From a bacterium (GTDB taxonomy: Bacteria > Vulcanimicrobiota > Xenobia > Xenobiales > JADMJV01), in contig JAFEBA010000034.1 in assembly GCA_018266105.1 (NCBI GenBank), forward strand, positions 1 to 64,000: a stretch of DNA of 64,000 nt, given 5' to 3'. Shown here in pieces: positions 51,255-60,724 of this stretch. Every line of letters starts with the position of its first letter. The first letter of the stretch is position 1. Under the pieces are notes generated by a model. That model saw only the letters and a program-made list of their open reading frames with translations, made no database searches and had not been told where the DNA came from. The position numbers were made by a program, and so were the translations under genes.

Positions 51255-51686
51255 TTAGACGCAGGTTCCACGGTTCCGCTTGACGCTTCCGTCAGCGGTC
51301 AGCCAGATGTTCTCAATGTCCAGAGTGCCTTCGAAGGGCCCAGGTTCGGCATTGCCGGTGGCCAGATGGATTGAATTGTCGCGCGTGTCCATCGTCAGAC
51401 GCTGGAAGTCACCGTTGGGGTCGGGGCGCAGTTCAAATTCCTTGGTGGCGAACTCGCAGTCGGTTTCGATTTCCTTCCAGCCTTTGCCCAGGGATTTGGC
51501 TGCGTCAAAGCTTACGAACTCTTCTCCCCCGAAAAAATAGCGCTGGAGAGTGTCGATCTTTTCCGTGGCCAGACCGGGCAGAACCGAGTCGCCCAGTTCC
51601 TTTTTCACTTCTCCCGCCAGGTCGGGGGATACGGCCGCGTTGGCCTTGGGCGCGCTGAAGGTCTTGCTGAAGCCGCTGATTTGCAT
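51255..51686 (-). CDS. Small cytosolic protein, unknown function
   Basis: The 143 residues begin MQISGFSKTFSAPKANAAV and have no signal peptide. The body has KIDTLQRYFFGGEEFVSFDAA and ECxxEFELRPD-like strands, and SIHLATGNAEPGPFEGTL near the end; the last residues are RGTCV. AAGGAG stands 10 bases before ATG 51686, which decides the start. The fold and role are unknown. Confidence 0.7.
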   Translation of the reverse strand: MQISGFSKTFSAPKANAAVSPDLAGEVKKELGDSVLPGLATEKIDTLQRYFFGGEEFVSFDAAKSLGKGWKEIETDCEFATKEFELRPDPNGDFQRLTMDTRDNSIHLATGNAEPGPFEGTLDIENIWLTADGSVKRNRGTCV

Positions 51687-51863
51687 GGGGAATCTCCTTG
51701 TGTTTTGTTTCTCCAGCGTAGTCTGAACCATCGCCCTGAAAGACTTCAGAATCAGGGAATGCGAAGAGAGAGGTTCTGAAGGCAGATTTCCTGGCCCGGC
51801 CGAAAGGCGCAGCAAAATTTGGCCCAGGGCGACGGAGTTGGGCAAAGATAGCGAGGAAGTCTG

Positions 51864-52613
51864 TTGAAACGAGTCCTTCCATTCCTGTGTTGGCTGGCTG
51901 CCCCCGCGCTGGCGGCTCCCGGCCAGCTTATCAGCTTCCCCAAGCCCGCGCCGTTGCCGTCTCGACCCAGTCCCATGGTCGACTATCGGCTGGACCCAAA
52001 GCGCGAGCGTTTTTTTGTTTACGCTCCGCCCGGCTACTCCCCGGGCCAGCCCTGGGGGGTGATTGTCTATATCAGTCCGGTTGACGTGCCGGCTCTGCCT
52101 CGAGGGTGGGAGGGAGTGCTGGCCCGAAACCAGCTGCTTTTCGTTTGTGCTCAGTCCGCCGGCAACGAGTGCGAACCCCGCAGGCGAAACGGCCTGGCGG
52201 TGATGGCCGCGCTGGAAATGCTAGCCAACTACTCGATCGACGCTCAACGAGTCTATGTGGCCGGCCTTTCAGGTGGAGCCCGGGTGGCGGGCACGTTGGC
52301 CTTCTATCAAGGCGATGTCTTTCGAGGCACGATTCAGAGTTGTGGATGTGATTTTGTTCAGCCCATCGCGGGAGCCAATCCCGAAGACCTCATCAACCCT
52401 ACCCCTGCAGAGTTGCGCGAGGCCAAAGCACATGAAAAGTTTGTCTTTATTACGGGTCCGCAGGACTACTGCCAGGCCGATGTCATCGATGTCTACAAGC
52501 GCGGTTATGCCGCCCAGGGCTTTCAGTGCAAGCTTCTGGATGTTCCCGGAATGGGCCACCAGGATTGCGATGCCTCGACCCTGCAGCGCGCTCTGGACTT
52601 TCTCAAACCATAA
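51864..52613 (+). CDS. Secreted alpha/beta hydrolase, esterase/PHB-depolymerase-like
   Basis: A signal peptide (KRVLPFLCWLAAPALAAP) and then an alpha/beta hydrolase of about 230 residues. Strands FFVYAPPGYS and WGVIVYISP, elbow GLSGGARVAG with the nucleophile Ser, then FITGPQDYCQADV and the late His in VPGMGHQDCD. The layout matches secreted feruloyl or polyhydroxybutyrate esterases. TTG is the start, preceded by GAGGAAG. Substrate unknown. Confidence 0.8.
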   Translation: MKRVLPFLCWLAAPALAAPGQLISFPKPAPLPSRPSPMVDYRLDPKRERFFVYAPPGYSPGQPWGVIVYISPVDVPALPRGWEGVLARNQLLFVCAQSAGNECEPRRRNGLAVMAALEMLANYSIDAQRVYVAGLSGGARVAGTLAFYQGDVFRGTIQSCGCDFVQPIAGANPEDLINPTPAELREAKAHEKFVFITGPQDYCQADVIDVYKRGYAAQGFQCKLLDVPGMGHQDCDASTLQRALDFLKP

Positions 52614-52631
52614 ACCTGGACAGCCTTCGAC

Positions 52632-55600
52632 TTAGCGCCAGTCTCCAAAGAGCGTGAAAGCGGCCCAGTAAAACGGGTGGCTGAACTGGGGTTGGGCGGC
52701 CAGACTCAATTCGGCATCCTGGAGCGAGGCGGCCAGGGATTTGCCCTGAGCCAGTTGCTTGTAGAATTCCACCATCAGTTTCTCGGTGGCGTTGTCCTCT
52801 ACGCTCCACAGGCTGGCCACGACCGAATGGCCACCGGCCACGCGGAAGGCTTCGGCCAGACTGGTGATCGCTGCTCCTGGCTTGCCCTCCTGGAGAGCCG
52901 TTTTACAGGCAGAGAGAGTCACCAGGCGCACGCCCTGCCAGTCCAGGTCGTAGATGTCGGTGGCGCGGAAGTGGGCCGAATCACCGCTGCCGGCCATGAC
53001 CAGGTAGCTGTTTTTGGGGTCGGCCTCGGAGAGTTGACCGTGAGTGGCCAGATGCACATAGCCGGTATTGGGTTCCAGCTTGCGCAGTCGGGCGGCGGTG
53101 GCCTCTTTGCCAATGGCCTTTTGGGCGTCGGGAAAGCTGGCCGTGATGCTGTCCACTTCACGTTCGGCTCCGGGCAAGCTGCCGTCAGGATTGCCCAGTG
53201 CGAACAGCCCCTTGCCGGGGGCGGCACCCGCCGGAGGTACTAGATCGGACGTTTTGACCAGGTTGACGCACTGGCGTTCCTGGCCCAGAAATTTGGGATT
53301 GCCGGCCGGGTCGAGCGAGCACAGGGCCGGGAAAGGGACGTAATGCAGCACTCCGGTGGGCACGATGGCCAGCACCGGGCGATCGCCCAGGTCGGCCTGG
53401 ATAGGGTCAATCAGCCACTTGTCCAAACGAGCCAGTTCCGTTTTCAGGGGCAGGCTGTGGCGTTGGTAGCTGGGACTGTTGGGATCATTCCAGCGAAAAG
53501 CTTCGGGGTGGGGCCCCAGGCCGGGGTCGTTGGGGAAGAGGTTGATCAATTGACGGACTTTGAGGACGCTCTTTTCCAACTCTTTGGGGTCAAGGTTGAC
53601 CTTGTGGATCTTCAGCTCTCCCTGCTGGCTGGCCACAAAACTGTAGATGCCGTCGTCCGACACAAAGTAGAGCACGGCGGTGGTATCGGCCGGAATGGAG
53701 CGCTTGAGCTCCAGGAACTCCACCGGTCGCACCGCCATGGCCCCTTCATACTGGGGGTTGGTGCGGCGCAGATCGGCCACCACGCGTTGATAATCGCCTT
53801 TGCTGCTGGCCAGCAATTGCTCACTCGCGCGGGTATCTTTACCCTGAAGACGTTCGTTGGCCACCTGCTGTTCCAGGGCTGCGGTTTCGGCGCGAACTCG
53901 CTGCACTTCTCGCATCTGCACATTGTTACGCAGGGAGTCGCGGTTTTGATCGGCGGCTTGAGCCTGCAGCTGGCGGCTCACGGTTTGGAAGGCGCTGTCG
54001 GTTTTACCACTGCTCAGTTGGAGCTTGGCCAACAGCTGATAGGCGGCTTTATAACGATCACGGATGGCGCGACTGCCAGCCTCTCCCGCTTCCACCTCGC
54101 TCAGGTAGCTTTCCACTCCGTCCACGGCCTTTTGCAGGCTGGCGATGGCTTCATTGGTGCGCTTTTGTGAAGCCAACCACTGGCCGCGCAGCATAGCGCA
54201 ACGTGCCATGCCTTCGCGATAACCCAATTGCTCGTTGATGTTGCTCAATTCGTTGAGAATGGCTTCTGACTGTTTTTCCCACTGGGGGGGATGGAATCGA
54301 AGCTGCCATTCCACCACCGCCCAGCGCGGGTCGTCGGAACCCTGGTAGCCCACGCCACGCAGAGCGCGCTGGTTGAGTTGGATGGCTTCAGCGGCTAACT
54401 TCTGGGAGCGCTTCATCTGCTCGGGGTTGAGTTTACCTTTGCTTTCGGCCAGTACTTGCTGCAGTTGAGCCAGGCGAATACGGGCTCGCTGAGCACTCCA
54501 GTCGCCTTCAAGGAAGCTGAAGGAGAAGTCCTTGGAAAGATAGTTGACGGTGCCGCGCAGAATTCCGTCCAGCTTTTTCTCCAGTTCACGCACCTGCGGC
54601 TCGGCGTCCACCAGTTGTTTCTCCAGAGGCAGCATGTCGGGAATCAGTTTACCCGCCACCTTGACCTGGCCCACCCGGATGGCTTCCTCGTGGGCGTCAT
54701 TAACCAGCGCCAGGCCGGCCATTGCAACCGCGTAGGCCTGTGCGTTTTCTTGCCCCTTGGCCTGAGCGGACACGCGCTGTAGCATGGTCAACTCAGTCTC
54801 CAGGGATTTGGACAAGCGTTTGTCCTCGGGGGAGTCCTCGGGAATGTCGTGCAGCAGGTAGAAATCGGCCATGTGAGATAGCCAGAGCGTGCTCAGGTGT
54901 CGGTAGATGCGACTGAGAACGGCATGTTCGAACGGATTCTGGGTTTTCATGGCCTCAAAGACCACATCGTGGCGGCGGCAGAATTCTTCTACGCTGGTCT
55001 CCGGGTTGCGCTCCAGATCGCGCATTTCGGCAAAGCTGCCCTGATAAAAGCGCCACAGTGCCTGCTTTTCGGGCGGCAGAGCCGAGATCGCTTGAGCAAA
55101 GGGCTCCAGATAGCGGTTGGTGATTTCAGGAAATCCACCCATGCGGGCCGAGTCCAGCAGGCAGGCGTAGATCTCCAACAATTCCTCGGGGTCTTTCTGC
55201 GCTTTGGCCAGGTTCACCAGAGCTTCACCTTGCTGCCTGGCCAGCAGGTAGCGGCCGCTGACCATGCGTCCTTTGGCCAGATAGAGTCTCTGCTTATCGG
55301 CCTCGGCTCCTTCGGCTCCGGCCAGACTTTTCTCCATGACCGTGAAGAGGCGCTCGCTCTGTTGGAAATTGCCCATTGCCAGCAACAGTTCAGCGAAGCC
55401 CCGAGGCAGAGTGAAGGCCTGAGTAAAGGCCATCGGCTGGTCGGGAATTCCGGCTGCGGTCAGGCGCTGCTTGAAGTCCTCCGCGCTCAGGGCCCGGGCC
55501 CAGCTCCAGAGCAGCCCGAAGTAGCGCTGGTCCCTTTCGGCTTCAGGCTTTTTCAGCAGTTCCGCCAAAATCAGGTCGAAGCTGCGCCGGGCCATTTCCG

Positions 55601-55787
55601 GCTCGGCCCGGGTCATGTTGTTCAGTTCCTCTTGACTGGGGCTGCTCAGGCAGCGAACCACGAACTGGAGGAGTTCGGTTTGGGCGACCATCTCCACTCC
55701 GGCCGGAACCTCCGGCAGTTGAGGGCGGGCCACGGCCGGGGCCAGCAGTCCGACTAAAATAAGTCCGGAAACGAGGGTTCTTTTCAC
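52632..55787 (-). CDS. CHAT-domain protease-like protein with helical TPR-like repeats
   Basis: The 1051 residues start with a leader (VKRTLVSGLILVGLLAPAVA). Residues 40-690 are mostly helices in pairs, as in TPR arrays, and 570-680 is coiled-coil-like (VRAETAALEQQVANERL). From about 720 on is a CHAT domain with His916 in HLATHGQL and Cys961 in LVTLSACKTAL, the caspase-type dyad, followed by VVASLWSVED. CHAT domains cut proteins in signalling and defence. GTG 55787 overlaps the NadE stop (GTGA), so it is part of the prs-nadE operon. Target unknown. Confidence 0.9.
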   Translation of the reverse strand: MKRTLVSGLILVGLLAPAVARPQLPEVPAGVEMVAQTELLQFVVRCLSSPSQEELNNMTRAEPEMARRSFDLILAELLKKPEAERDQRYFGLLWSWARALSAEDFKQRLTAAGIPDQPMAFTQAFTLPRGFAELLLAMGNFQQSERLFTVMEKSLAGAEGAEADKQRLYLAKGRMVSGRYLLARQQGEALVNLAKAQKDPEELLEIYACLLDSARMGGFPEITNRYLEPFAQAISALPPEKQALWRFYQGSFAEMRDLERNPETSVEEFCRRHDVVFEAMKTQNPFEHAVLSRIYRHLSTLWLSHMADFYLLHDIPEDSPEDKRLSKSLETELTMLQRVSAQAKGQENAQAYAVAMAGLALVNDAHEEAIRVGQVKVAGKLIPDMLPLEKQLVDAEPQVRELEKKLDGILRGTVNYLSKDFSFSFLEGDWSAQRARIRLAQLQQVLAESKGKLNPEQMKRSQKLAAEAIQLNQRALRGVGYQGSDDPRWAVVEWQLRFHPPQWEKQSEAILNELSNINEQLGYREGMARCAMLRGQWLASQKRTNEAIASLQKAVDGVESYLSEVEAGEAGSRAIRDRYKAAYQLLAKLQLSSGKTDSAFQTVSRQLQAQAADQNRDSLRNNVQMREVQRVRAETAALEQQVANERLQGKDTRASEQLLASSKGDYQRVVADLRRTNPQYEGAMAVRPVEFLELKRSIPADTTAVLYFVSDDGIYSFVASQQGELKIHKVNLDPKELEKSVLKVRQLINLFPNDPGLGPHPEAFRWNDPNSPSYQRHSLPLKTELARLDKWLIDPIQADLGDRPVLAIVPTGVLHYVPFPALCSLDPAGNPKFLGQERQCVNLVKTSDLVPPAGAAPGKGLFALGNPDGSLPGAEREVDSITASFPDAQKAIGKEATAARLRKLEPNTGYVHLATHGQLSEADPKNSYLVMAGSGDSAHFRATDIYDLDWQGVRLVTLSACKTALQEGKPGAAITSLAEAFRVAGGHSVVASLWSVEDNATEKLMVEFYKQLAQGKSLAASLQDAELSLAAQPQFSHPFYWAAFTLFGDWR

Positions 55788-57772
55788 CACAGCTCCTTCA
55801 CATCGCTCTGCACCTGATGGCGCAGCTCTTTCAGTTCCCGCGCATAGCTGCCCGAGAGAATGGGAAACCTGCACCAGCTTTTGGGGTCGAGATTTTCGTC
55901 GTCCAGATGGAAACTGGGCGCATAGCGCTCACGCTTCCATTGATTGCGGCAAAACAGCTGAAAAAATCGTTCCACCCACTGGCACAGCTGCTTGGGGGCG
56001 ATATCCGGGAAACGCAACTGCATTTCCTGATAGACTTCCAGGGGAGAATGCTTGTCGCGGATGGCCGATTTCTCCACTGCGTCCAGCAGGTCGTAGGGCA
56101 TCAGGTCTTGTTCGTCGGTTTGCTTGTTTTCAGGCGGGCGCAATTCGGCTGTGGGAGCCTGAGCATTGACCACGCTGACTGCCGGGATGGGCCCCAGATC
56201 GCTGGGACCGACCGTTTCGACCCAGCGCAGCCATTGGCGCAGATAGTTTTTGTCGATCCCGGCGATGGGGGAGAGTCCACCCGAAGTGTCTCCGTCCATC
56301 GTCGCATAGCCGACCGCCGCTTCCGAGCGATTGGAGGTGGACAGTAGCAGCGCTCCCTTCAGATTGGCCAGCATCCACACACCCGGGGCACGCACCCGGG
56401 CCTGAATATTCTGCAGAGCAATGTCGTCTTTTTGCCAATCCAGGGGCCGCCCGATGGCTTCGGAGACCATGGATTTGTAGCCCTCCACCATAGCGTCTAC
56501 GTCGAATTCATAGTGCTGGCCGCCGACTGCTTGAGACAAAGTGGCGGCGGCGTTGCGAGTCACTTCCCCGCTGTTGCGGGTTGCTTGGTAGACGGTGGTC
56601 AGGATTTCTTTGACTGCCTGTTCCGGGCTCTGGAAGTCGCAACCCGGCCAGAGGATTTGATTCATCTGCTCGGGTCCCAGCTCGTTCCAGGCCGATATGA
56701 CCATGTAGTGGATCAGGCAGGCGATGGCTGAACTGTCGGCTCCGCCCGAGAGAGACAGGACGAACCCGCGCGATCGGCTCTTCCGCATGTAGTCCCACAG
56801 CGCCAGGCGCTGGGCTCGCGTAAATTCCTCCTCTTTTTGATAGGGGCCGCTCTCCCAGTCCTCGTGCTGCGGCTCTTCCAGGGTGGGAGGTAAAGGGGGA
56901 AAGCCGAAGGCGTGGCGGACTTCCTCTTCTTCTTGAAGGTTGGGCCGGTAAGAGAAGAGTCGAGCCTGGGCCATTCGATTTTGCTGAACATCCAGGGTGG
57001 CGGCGGTGATCATGCCCGGACCAAAGCGAAAGCGCGCCCCGTTGGCGACCAGCTGGCCGCCCGAGGCGATGATGGTGGAGCCATCGTAGAGGGCCCGACC
57101 GGCTTCATTGCCCAGCAGATTGGCATACACGTAGCCCACTCCAAAAGCCCGAGAGCCCTCGAGTACGAAACGCTCGCGCACCTCTTGCTTGCGGAAGGCA
57201 AAGTGACTGGCGCTGGGGTTTAAGATCAGGTCCACCGCTCTTCCGGCCAGACTGGCCCCGGGGCGGCTGGCCACCCAGGCGTCCTCGCAGATTTCAAAGC
57301 CGATGCGCAGGCCGCTCAGTTCGAAGACCAGATCTCCCACCGGAAACTCGCCCTGGGGAGTCACCACGTGGTTTTTGACTCCAGCCGGCCAGGGTTTGAA
57401 CCAGCGAGGTTCATAGTGGATGCCGTCGCCGGCCAGATTCATTTTGGCCACGAAGCCCAAAATGCGACCGTCGGCCACCAGTGCAGCGCAATTGTAAACG
57501 GCCTTACGAACCATGAGCGGCAGCCCCAGGCTGACCACCATCCCCTGGGTATCGGGGAGTAATTCCTGCAGTACGTCCCAGGCGGTACGCTGCACTGCTG
57601 GCGACAGAAAAGCGTCTTCGCAGCCGTAGCCGGTGATGCACAGCTCGGGCAGGCAGAGCAGGCTGGCAGCCTGGGCGCGGGCCTGACGAATGGCCCCGCG
57701 AATGTTGTGCAGGTTGTTTTCCCAGTCCAAAGGGGTCTGGTTGAGGGCGGCCGCGGCCACACGAATACGCAT
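55784..57772 (-). CDS. nadE: Glutamine-dependent NAD+ synthetase
   Basis: The 662 residues have an N-terminal nitrilase-type glutaminase: ICLPELCITGYGCED-like Glu, Lys in VAKMNLAG, and Cys in IGFEICEDAW. The C-terminal half is NAD synthetase, with SLSGGADSSAIA as the ATP loop, YATMDGDTSGGLSPIAG and KQTDEQDLMPYDLLD. It makes NAD from deamido-NAD with glutamine as nitrogen donor. ATG 57772 has TAGGAGA upstream, 8 bases after prs. The longer frame is rejected. Confidence 0.95.
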   Translation of the reverse strand: MRIRVAAAALNQTPLDWENNLHNIRGAIRQARAQAASLLCLPELCITGYGCEDAFLSPAVQRTAWDVLQELLPDTQGMVVSLGLPLMVRKAVYNCAALVADGRILGFVAKMNLAGDGIHYEPRWFKPWPAGVKNHVVTPQGEFPVGDLVFELSGLRIGFEICEDAWVASRPGASLAGRAVDLILNPSASHFAFRKQEVRERFVLEGSRAFGVGYVYANLLGNEAGRALYDGSTIIASGGQLVANGARFRFGPGMITAATLDVQQNRMAQARLFSYRPNLQEEEEVRHAFGFPPLPPTLEEPQHEDWESGPYQKEEEFTRAQRLALWDYMRKSRSRGFVLSLSGGADSSAIACLIHYMVISAWNELGPEQMNQILWPGCDFQSPEQAVKEILTTVYQATRNSGEVTRNAAATLSQAVGGQHYEFDVDAMVEGYKSMVSEAIGRPLDWQKDDIALQNIQARVRAPGVWMLANLKGALLLSTSNRSEAAVGYATMDGDTSGGLSPIAGIDKNYLRQWLRWVETVGPSDLGPIPAVSVVNAQAPTAELRPPENKQTDEQDLMPYDLLDAVEKSAIRDKHSPLEVYQEMQLRFPDIAPKQLCQWVERFFQLFCRNQWKRERYAPSFHLDDENLDPKSWCRFPILSGSYARELKELRHQVQSDVKELW

Positions 57773-57780
57773 CTGTTCTC

Positions 57781-58704
57781 CTAGACTTTCAGGGATTTCT
57801 GCAGGTACTCGACCAGCAGCGGGGCAACCGAGTGAACTTTGAGAAACGGGCAACGGAGGGCCAGGGCTCGGGGATGGGTGTCGGTCACGGCCAACGAGCG
57901 AATCAAACCCGAGCTTTCGATTTTGAAGAGAGATTCACCCGGGAAAATTCCGTGTGAAGCTACCGCGTGCACTTCCCGAGCTCCGCTTTCGAGATAGGCT
58001 TTGGCGGCCGAGAGCAGGCTGCCTCCTGTCCGAATCATGTCGTCGTAAATGATGACCTTGCGGTCTTCCACCAGGGCCTGGACGGCCCTGACCTGGGTCT
58101 GGGTTCCGGAAAGTCTTTGCTTGTAGACGAACGACATCCCCACCCCCATTTCCAAAGCCAGAGATTCAACCCAGGCGGCTCGGCCGCTATCAGTACTGGC
58201 CAGCACAAAGTCATCTCCGCCAATTTCCCGACACATCTCCTTCACGACTTCCTTGGCGTAAAGATGGGTGTGACGACACCCTCCTTCCAGGTAGTGGGGA
58301 ATGCCGGCTGAGTGCAGGTCCACAAACACCAGATGGTTACCCAGATCGGCCTGGGGAATGGCCGAGAGCAGACGAGCGCGAGCCTTGGCCGTGACGATCT
58401 CGCCGGGCTGCACCGAGCGCTCCATGGTGGAATAGCCAAAGTAGGGAATGACCAGGGTCAGACTGCGCGCCTCATTGGCCAGCTGGTTGGCCAGGTCGAA
58501 GAGCTCCAGAGTGCAGCCGTCCTCGCAAGTGCCGCCCAAAAGCACCACCTGGCGTCCCAACACGGGAGAAAGCACTCGCTGATAGCGCTCGCCATCGGGG
58601 AAATGCTGCACATCCACCTGGCCGCGCTCCCAGCCGCCCGACTGACAGAGTCGGTCGCCCAGTTGTTGGTAAGCCTGGATCGAGAAGACGCTGATATCCG
58701 CCAT
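57781..58704 (-). CDS. prs: Ribose-phosphate pyrophosphokinase-like protein
   Basis: The 307-residue protein has the PRPP-binding loop VIIYDDMIRTGGSLLSA, the ribose-phosphate site TDSGRAAWVESLA, HFPDGERYQRVLS and VFVDLHSAGIPHYL. The ATP loop of typical bacterial enzymes (YARQDR) reads YSTMERSVQPGE here, nearer to the divergent class II enzymes. Nucleotide or phosphate regulation may differ. ATG 58704 is chosen over the upstream start. It begins the prs-nadE-CHAT operon, so PRPP may be made for NAD. Confidence 0.86.
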   Translation of the reverse strand: MADISVFSIQAYQQLGDRLCQSGGWERGQVDVQHFPDGERYQRVLSPVLGRQVVLLGGTCEDGCTLELFDLANQLANEARSLTLVIPYFGYSTMERSVQPGEIVTAKARARLLSAIPQADLGNHLVFVDLHSAGIPHYLEGGCRHTHLYAKEVVKEMCREIGGDDFVLASTDSGRAAWVESLALEMGVGMSFVYKQRLSGTQTQVRAVQALVEDRKVIIYDDMIRTGGSLLSAAKAYLESGAREVHAVASHGIFPGESLFKIESSGLIRSLAVTDTHPRALALRCPFLKVHSVAPLLVEYLQKSLKV

Positions 58705-58831
58705 GACTGCTCGCTTCGTAATGCTGCCTTCCACTTCCCTTGAGGTGCATGGGCGTGGCCAATTTTGGGGCCACGGGAGGCGGCCGTGGCCCTGAATCGA
58801 AGCGCTGCTGTCATGTCATTTACAGCTGGCC

Positions 58832-60721
58832 GTGCCGCAACTCTCCACTAGGAGCCAACAGCTCCTGGCTCGCGATTGGCTGGGAGTGGTGCTGCTGGTC
58901 TGGCTGGTTCTGGCTGCGGCCGGGGCGTGGCTGGACCCCTGGGACGCGCGTCTGACCGACCCCTGGTTGCGCCACGTCAGCCAGACCGTGGAGCTGGATG
59001 GGCGCATCTGCCTGGTGGAGGTCGACGATCGCAGCCTGGACGAGTTGAAGGCGCCGGTCAGTTTTTGGGCACCCCATTTCGCCAATACCTGTGCTCTGGT
59101 GATGCGCTCGGGGGCTTTGGCGGTCGGGCTGGACTGGATACCCTACGAAATCGACGAGGCTGTCTTTGACTCGTTGCGCCCTCACTTCCCGGAGTTGGGT
59201 CGCCCCGGCGAGAGTCCCTGGGTTCCACTGCTGCTGGCCCTCCAGCAGCGCTCCAAACCGTTGATGGTGCAGGGGATCTATCCGCCCAATATGCAGAGCC
59301 ATTTGACGGTGCCGGCCAGTTCCCTGACCGAAGAGTTGAGAACGATCGTAGGCGAGCAGCAACTGGCTTTTCTGAATCTCAGTCGCGATCAGGACGGCGT
59401 GCTGCGCAGTCAATCGGTCTTACCGGTGCAGCTTCAGGAACCGCTTTGGGGAGCTTCGGTCTTTCCTCCCTTCGCCGCCCGGCTGGCGGAACTGGTGCAG
59501 AACGAGTTGCTGGAACCGGGACGGCGCACCTTTGCGGGACGGGAGCTGCCTTTGGATGAGGACGGTCGCCTGCGGTTGCTCTACCCCGCGCCCGGGCGGA
59601 TCCCACACTACAGTTTGAGCGAGGTTCTGAAATGGCGCCAGCAGCCGGAAAAGCTCAAGCAGCTGTTCGCCAAGAAGGTGGTGTTGATCGGTCCGGGGAC
59701 CAAGCTTTTTCAAGATCTGGTGGCCACTCCGTTGGGCGAAATCTACGGGGTGGAGGCCCATGCCGCGACTCTCAATGCTTTGCTCACCGGTGCCTGGGTG
59801 CGAAGCTTCAGTCGGGCGCAGATTCTAGGTCTGCTTTTTCTGGGAGTGGCTCTGGGCGGGACTCTTGGTTTGTGCTTCAGTACCGGTCCTAGCCTGGTGT
59901 TGTTGCTCCTGAGCGAGGCGGCCTATTTCGGGTTTGCCAGCCTCCTGTTTCGCACTCACTATCTGCTATCGCCGGTCCTGCCCGTGCTGCTCGGACTGGC
60001 GCTGGCCTGGGCTCTGGGCGCGGCCGAGCGGGCTCGCCGCAAGAGCACTGAGGAACGCTACGTTCGCCAGTTGTTTGGGCGCTATGTTTCGCCTTCGGTC
60101 ATGCAGGTGTTGCTGCGCGATCCTGGTCAAACCGCCCTGGGGGCGGTGGGCAAGCGTAAGATCACGGTTCTTTTTTCTGACATCAATGGCTTTTCGGGGC
60201 ATTGTGAAAAGAAGTCCCCGGAACAGATTATGGGCATGCTCAATGACTACTTTGAGCACATGAACCGGATTCTGTTCCGTCACGGTGGGACCATCAAGCA
60301 GTTTGTGGGCGATGAAATCATGGCTATGTTTGGAGCTCCGTTGGAGCACCCCAAGGCTGAGGAGGCGGCGGTGCTCTCGGCGGTGGAAATGTTACGCCAC
60401 CTGGAGTCTTTGCGCGGAGCGGATCCGACGGAGGAGCACGGTTTCTATCACATCAAGGTGGGTATTCACAGCGGCGACGTGATCCTGGGCAATGTCGGCT
60501 CGAAGGAGCGGACCGAATATGCCGCCGTGGGCGATGACGTCAACCTGGGCTCGCGCATTATGAACATGAACAAGCAATTGCAGGCGGATATTCTGATCAG
60601 CAAAGAGGTCTACGAAAAAGTGCAGCACCTTCCCGGAATGAGCTTTGTGTTCAAGGGGGCCCATCCGGTGAAAGGTCGCGTGGAACCGGTGGAAATCTTT
60701 CAGGTGTTACCCTCGGTGTAG
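58832..60721 (+). CDS. Adenylate cyclase with CHASE2 sensor domain
   Basis: The 629 residues have an N-terminal TM helix (16-33), a periplasmic CHASE2 domain (about 35-310), three TM helices (325-395), and a class III cyclase domain (440-620). The metal aspartates are Asp450 in VLFSDINGFS and Asp494 in FVGDEIMAMFG. Lys in TIKQFVGD and Asp in AAVGDDVNLGSRI fit ATP as substrate. The stop is 3 bases before the caspase-like gene end. GTG is the start. The cue sensed by CHASE2 is unknown. Confidence 0.92.
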   Translation: MPQLSTRSQQLLARDWLGVVLLVWLVLAAAGAWLDPWDARLTDPWLRHVSQTVELDGRICLVEVDDRSLDELKAPVSFWAPHFANTCALVMRSGALAVGLDWIPYEIDEAVFDSLRPHFPELGRPGESPWVPLLLALQQRSKPLMVQGIYPPNMQSHLTVPASSLTEELRTIVGEQQLAFLNLSRDQDGVLRSQSVLPVQLQEPLWGASVFPPFAARLAELVQNELLEPGRRTFAGRELPLDEDGRLRLLYPAPGRIPHYSLSEVLKWRQQPEKLKQLFAKKVVLIGPGTKLFQDLVATPLGEIYGVEAHAATLNALLTGAWVRSFSRAQILGLLFLGVALGGTLGLCFSTGPSLVLLLLSEAAYFGFASLLFRTHYLLSPVLPVLLGLALAWALGAAERARRKSTEERYVRQLFGRYVSPSVMQVLLRDPGQTALGAVGKRKITVLFSDINGFSGHCEKKSPEQIMGMLNDYFEHMNRILFRHGGTIKQFVGDEIMAMFGAPLEHPKAEEAAVLSAVEMLRHLESLRGADPTEEHGFYHIKVGIHSGDVILGNVGSKERTEYAAVGDDVNLGSRIMNMNKQLQADILISKEVYEKVQHLPGMSFVFKGAHPVKGRVEPVEIFQVLPSV

Positions 60722-60724
60722 CGA

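Noticed and set aside
53343..55757. Long plus-strand frames over the CHAT gene
   Set aside because: Antisense shadows, with no motifs and no ribosome site. The CHAT protein is contiguous through the same region.
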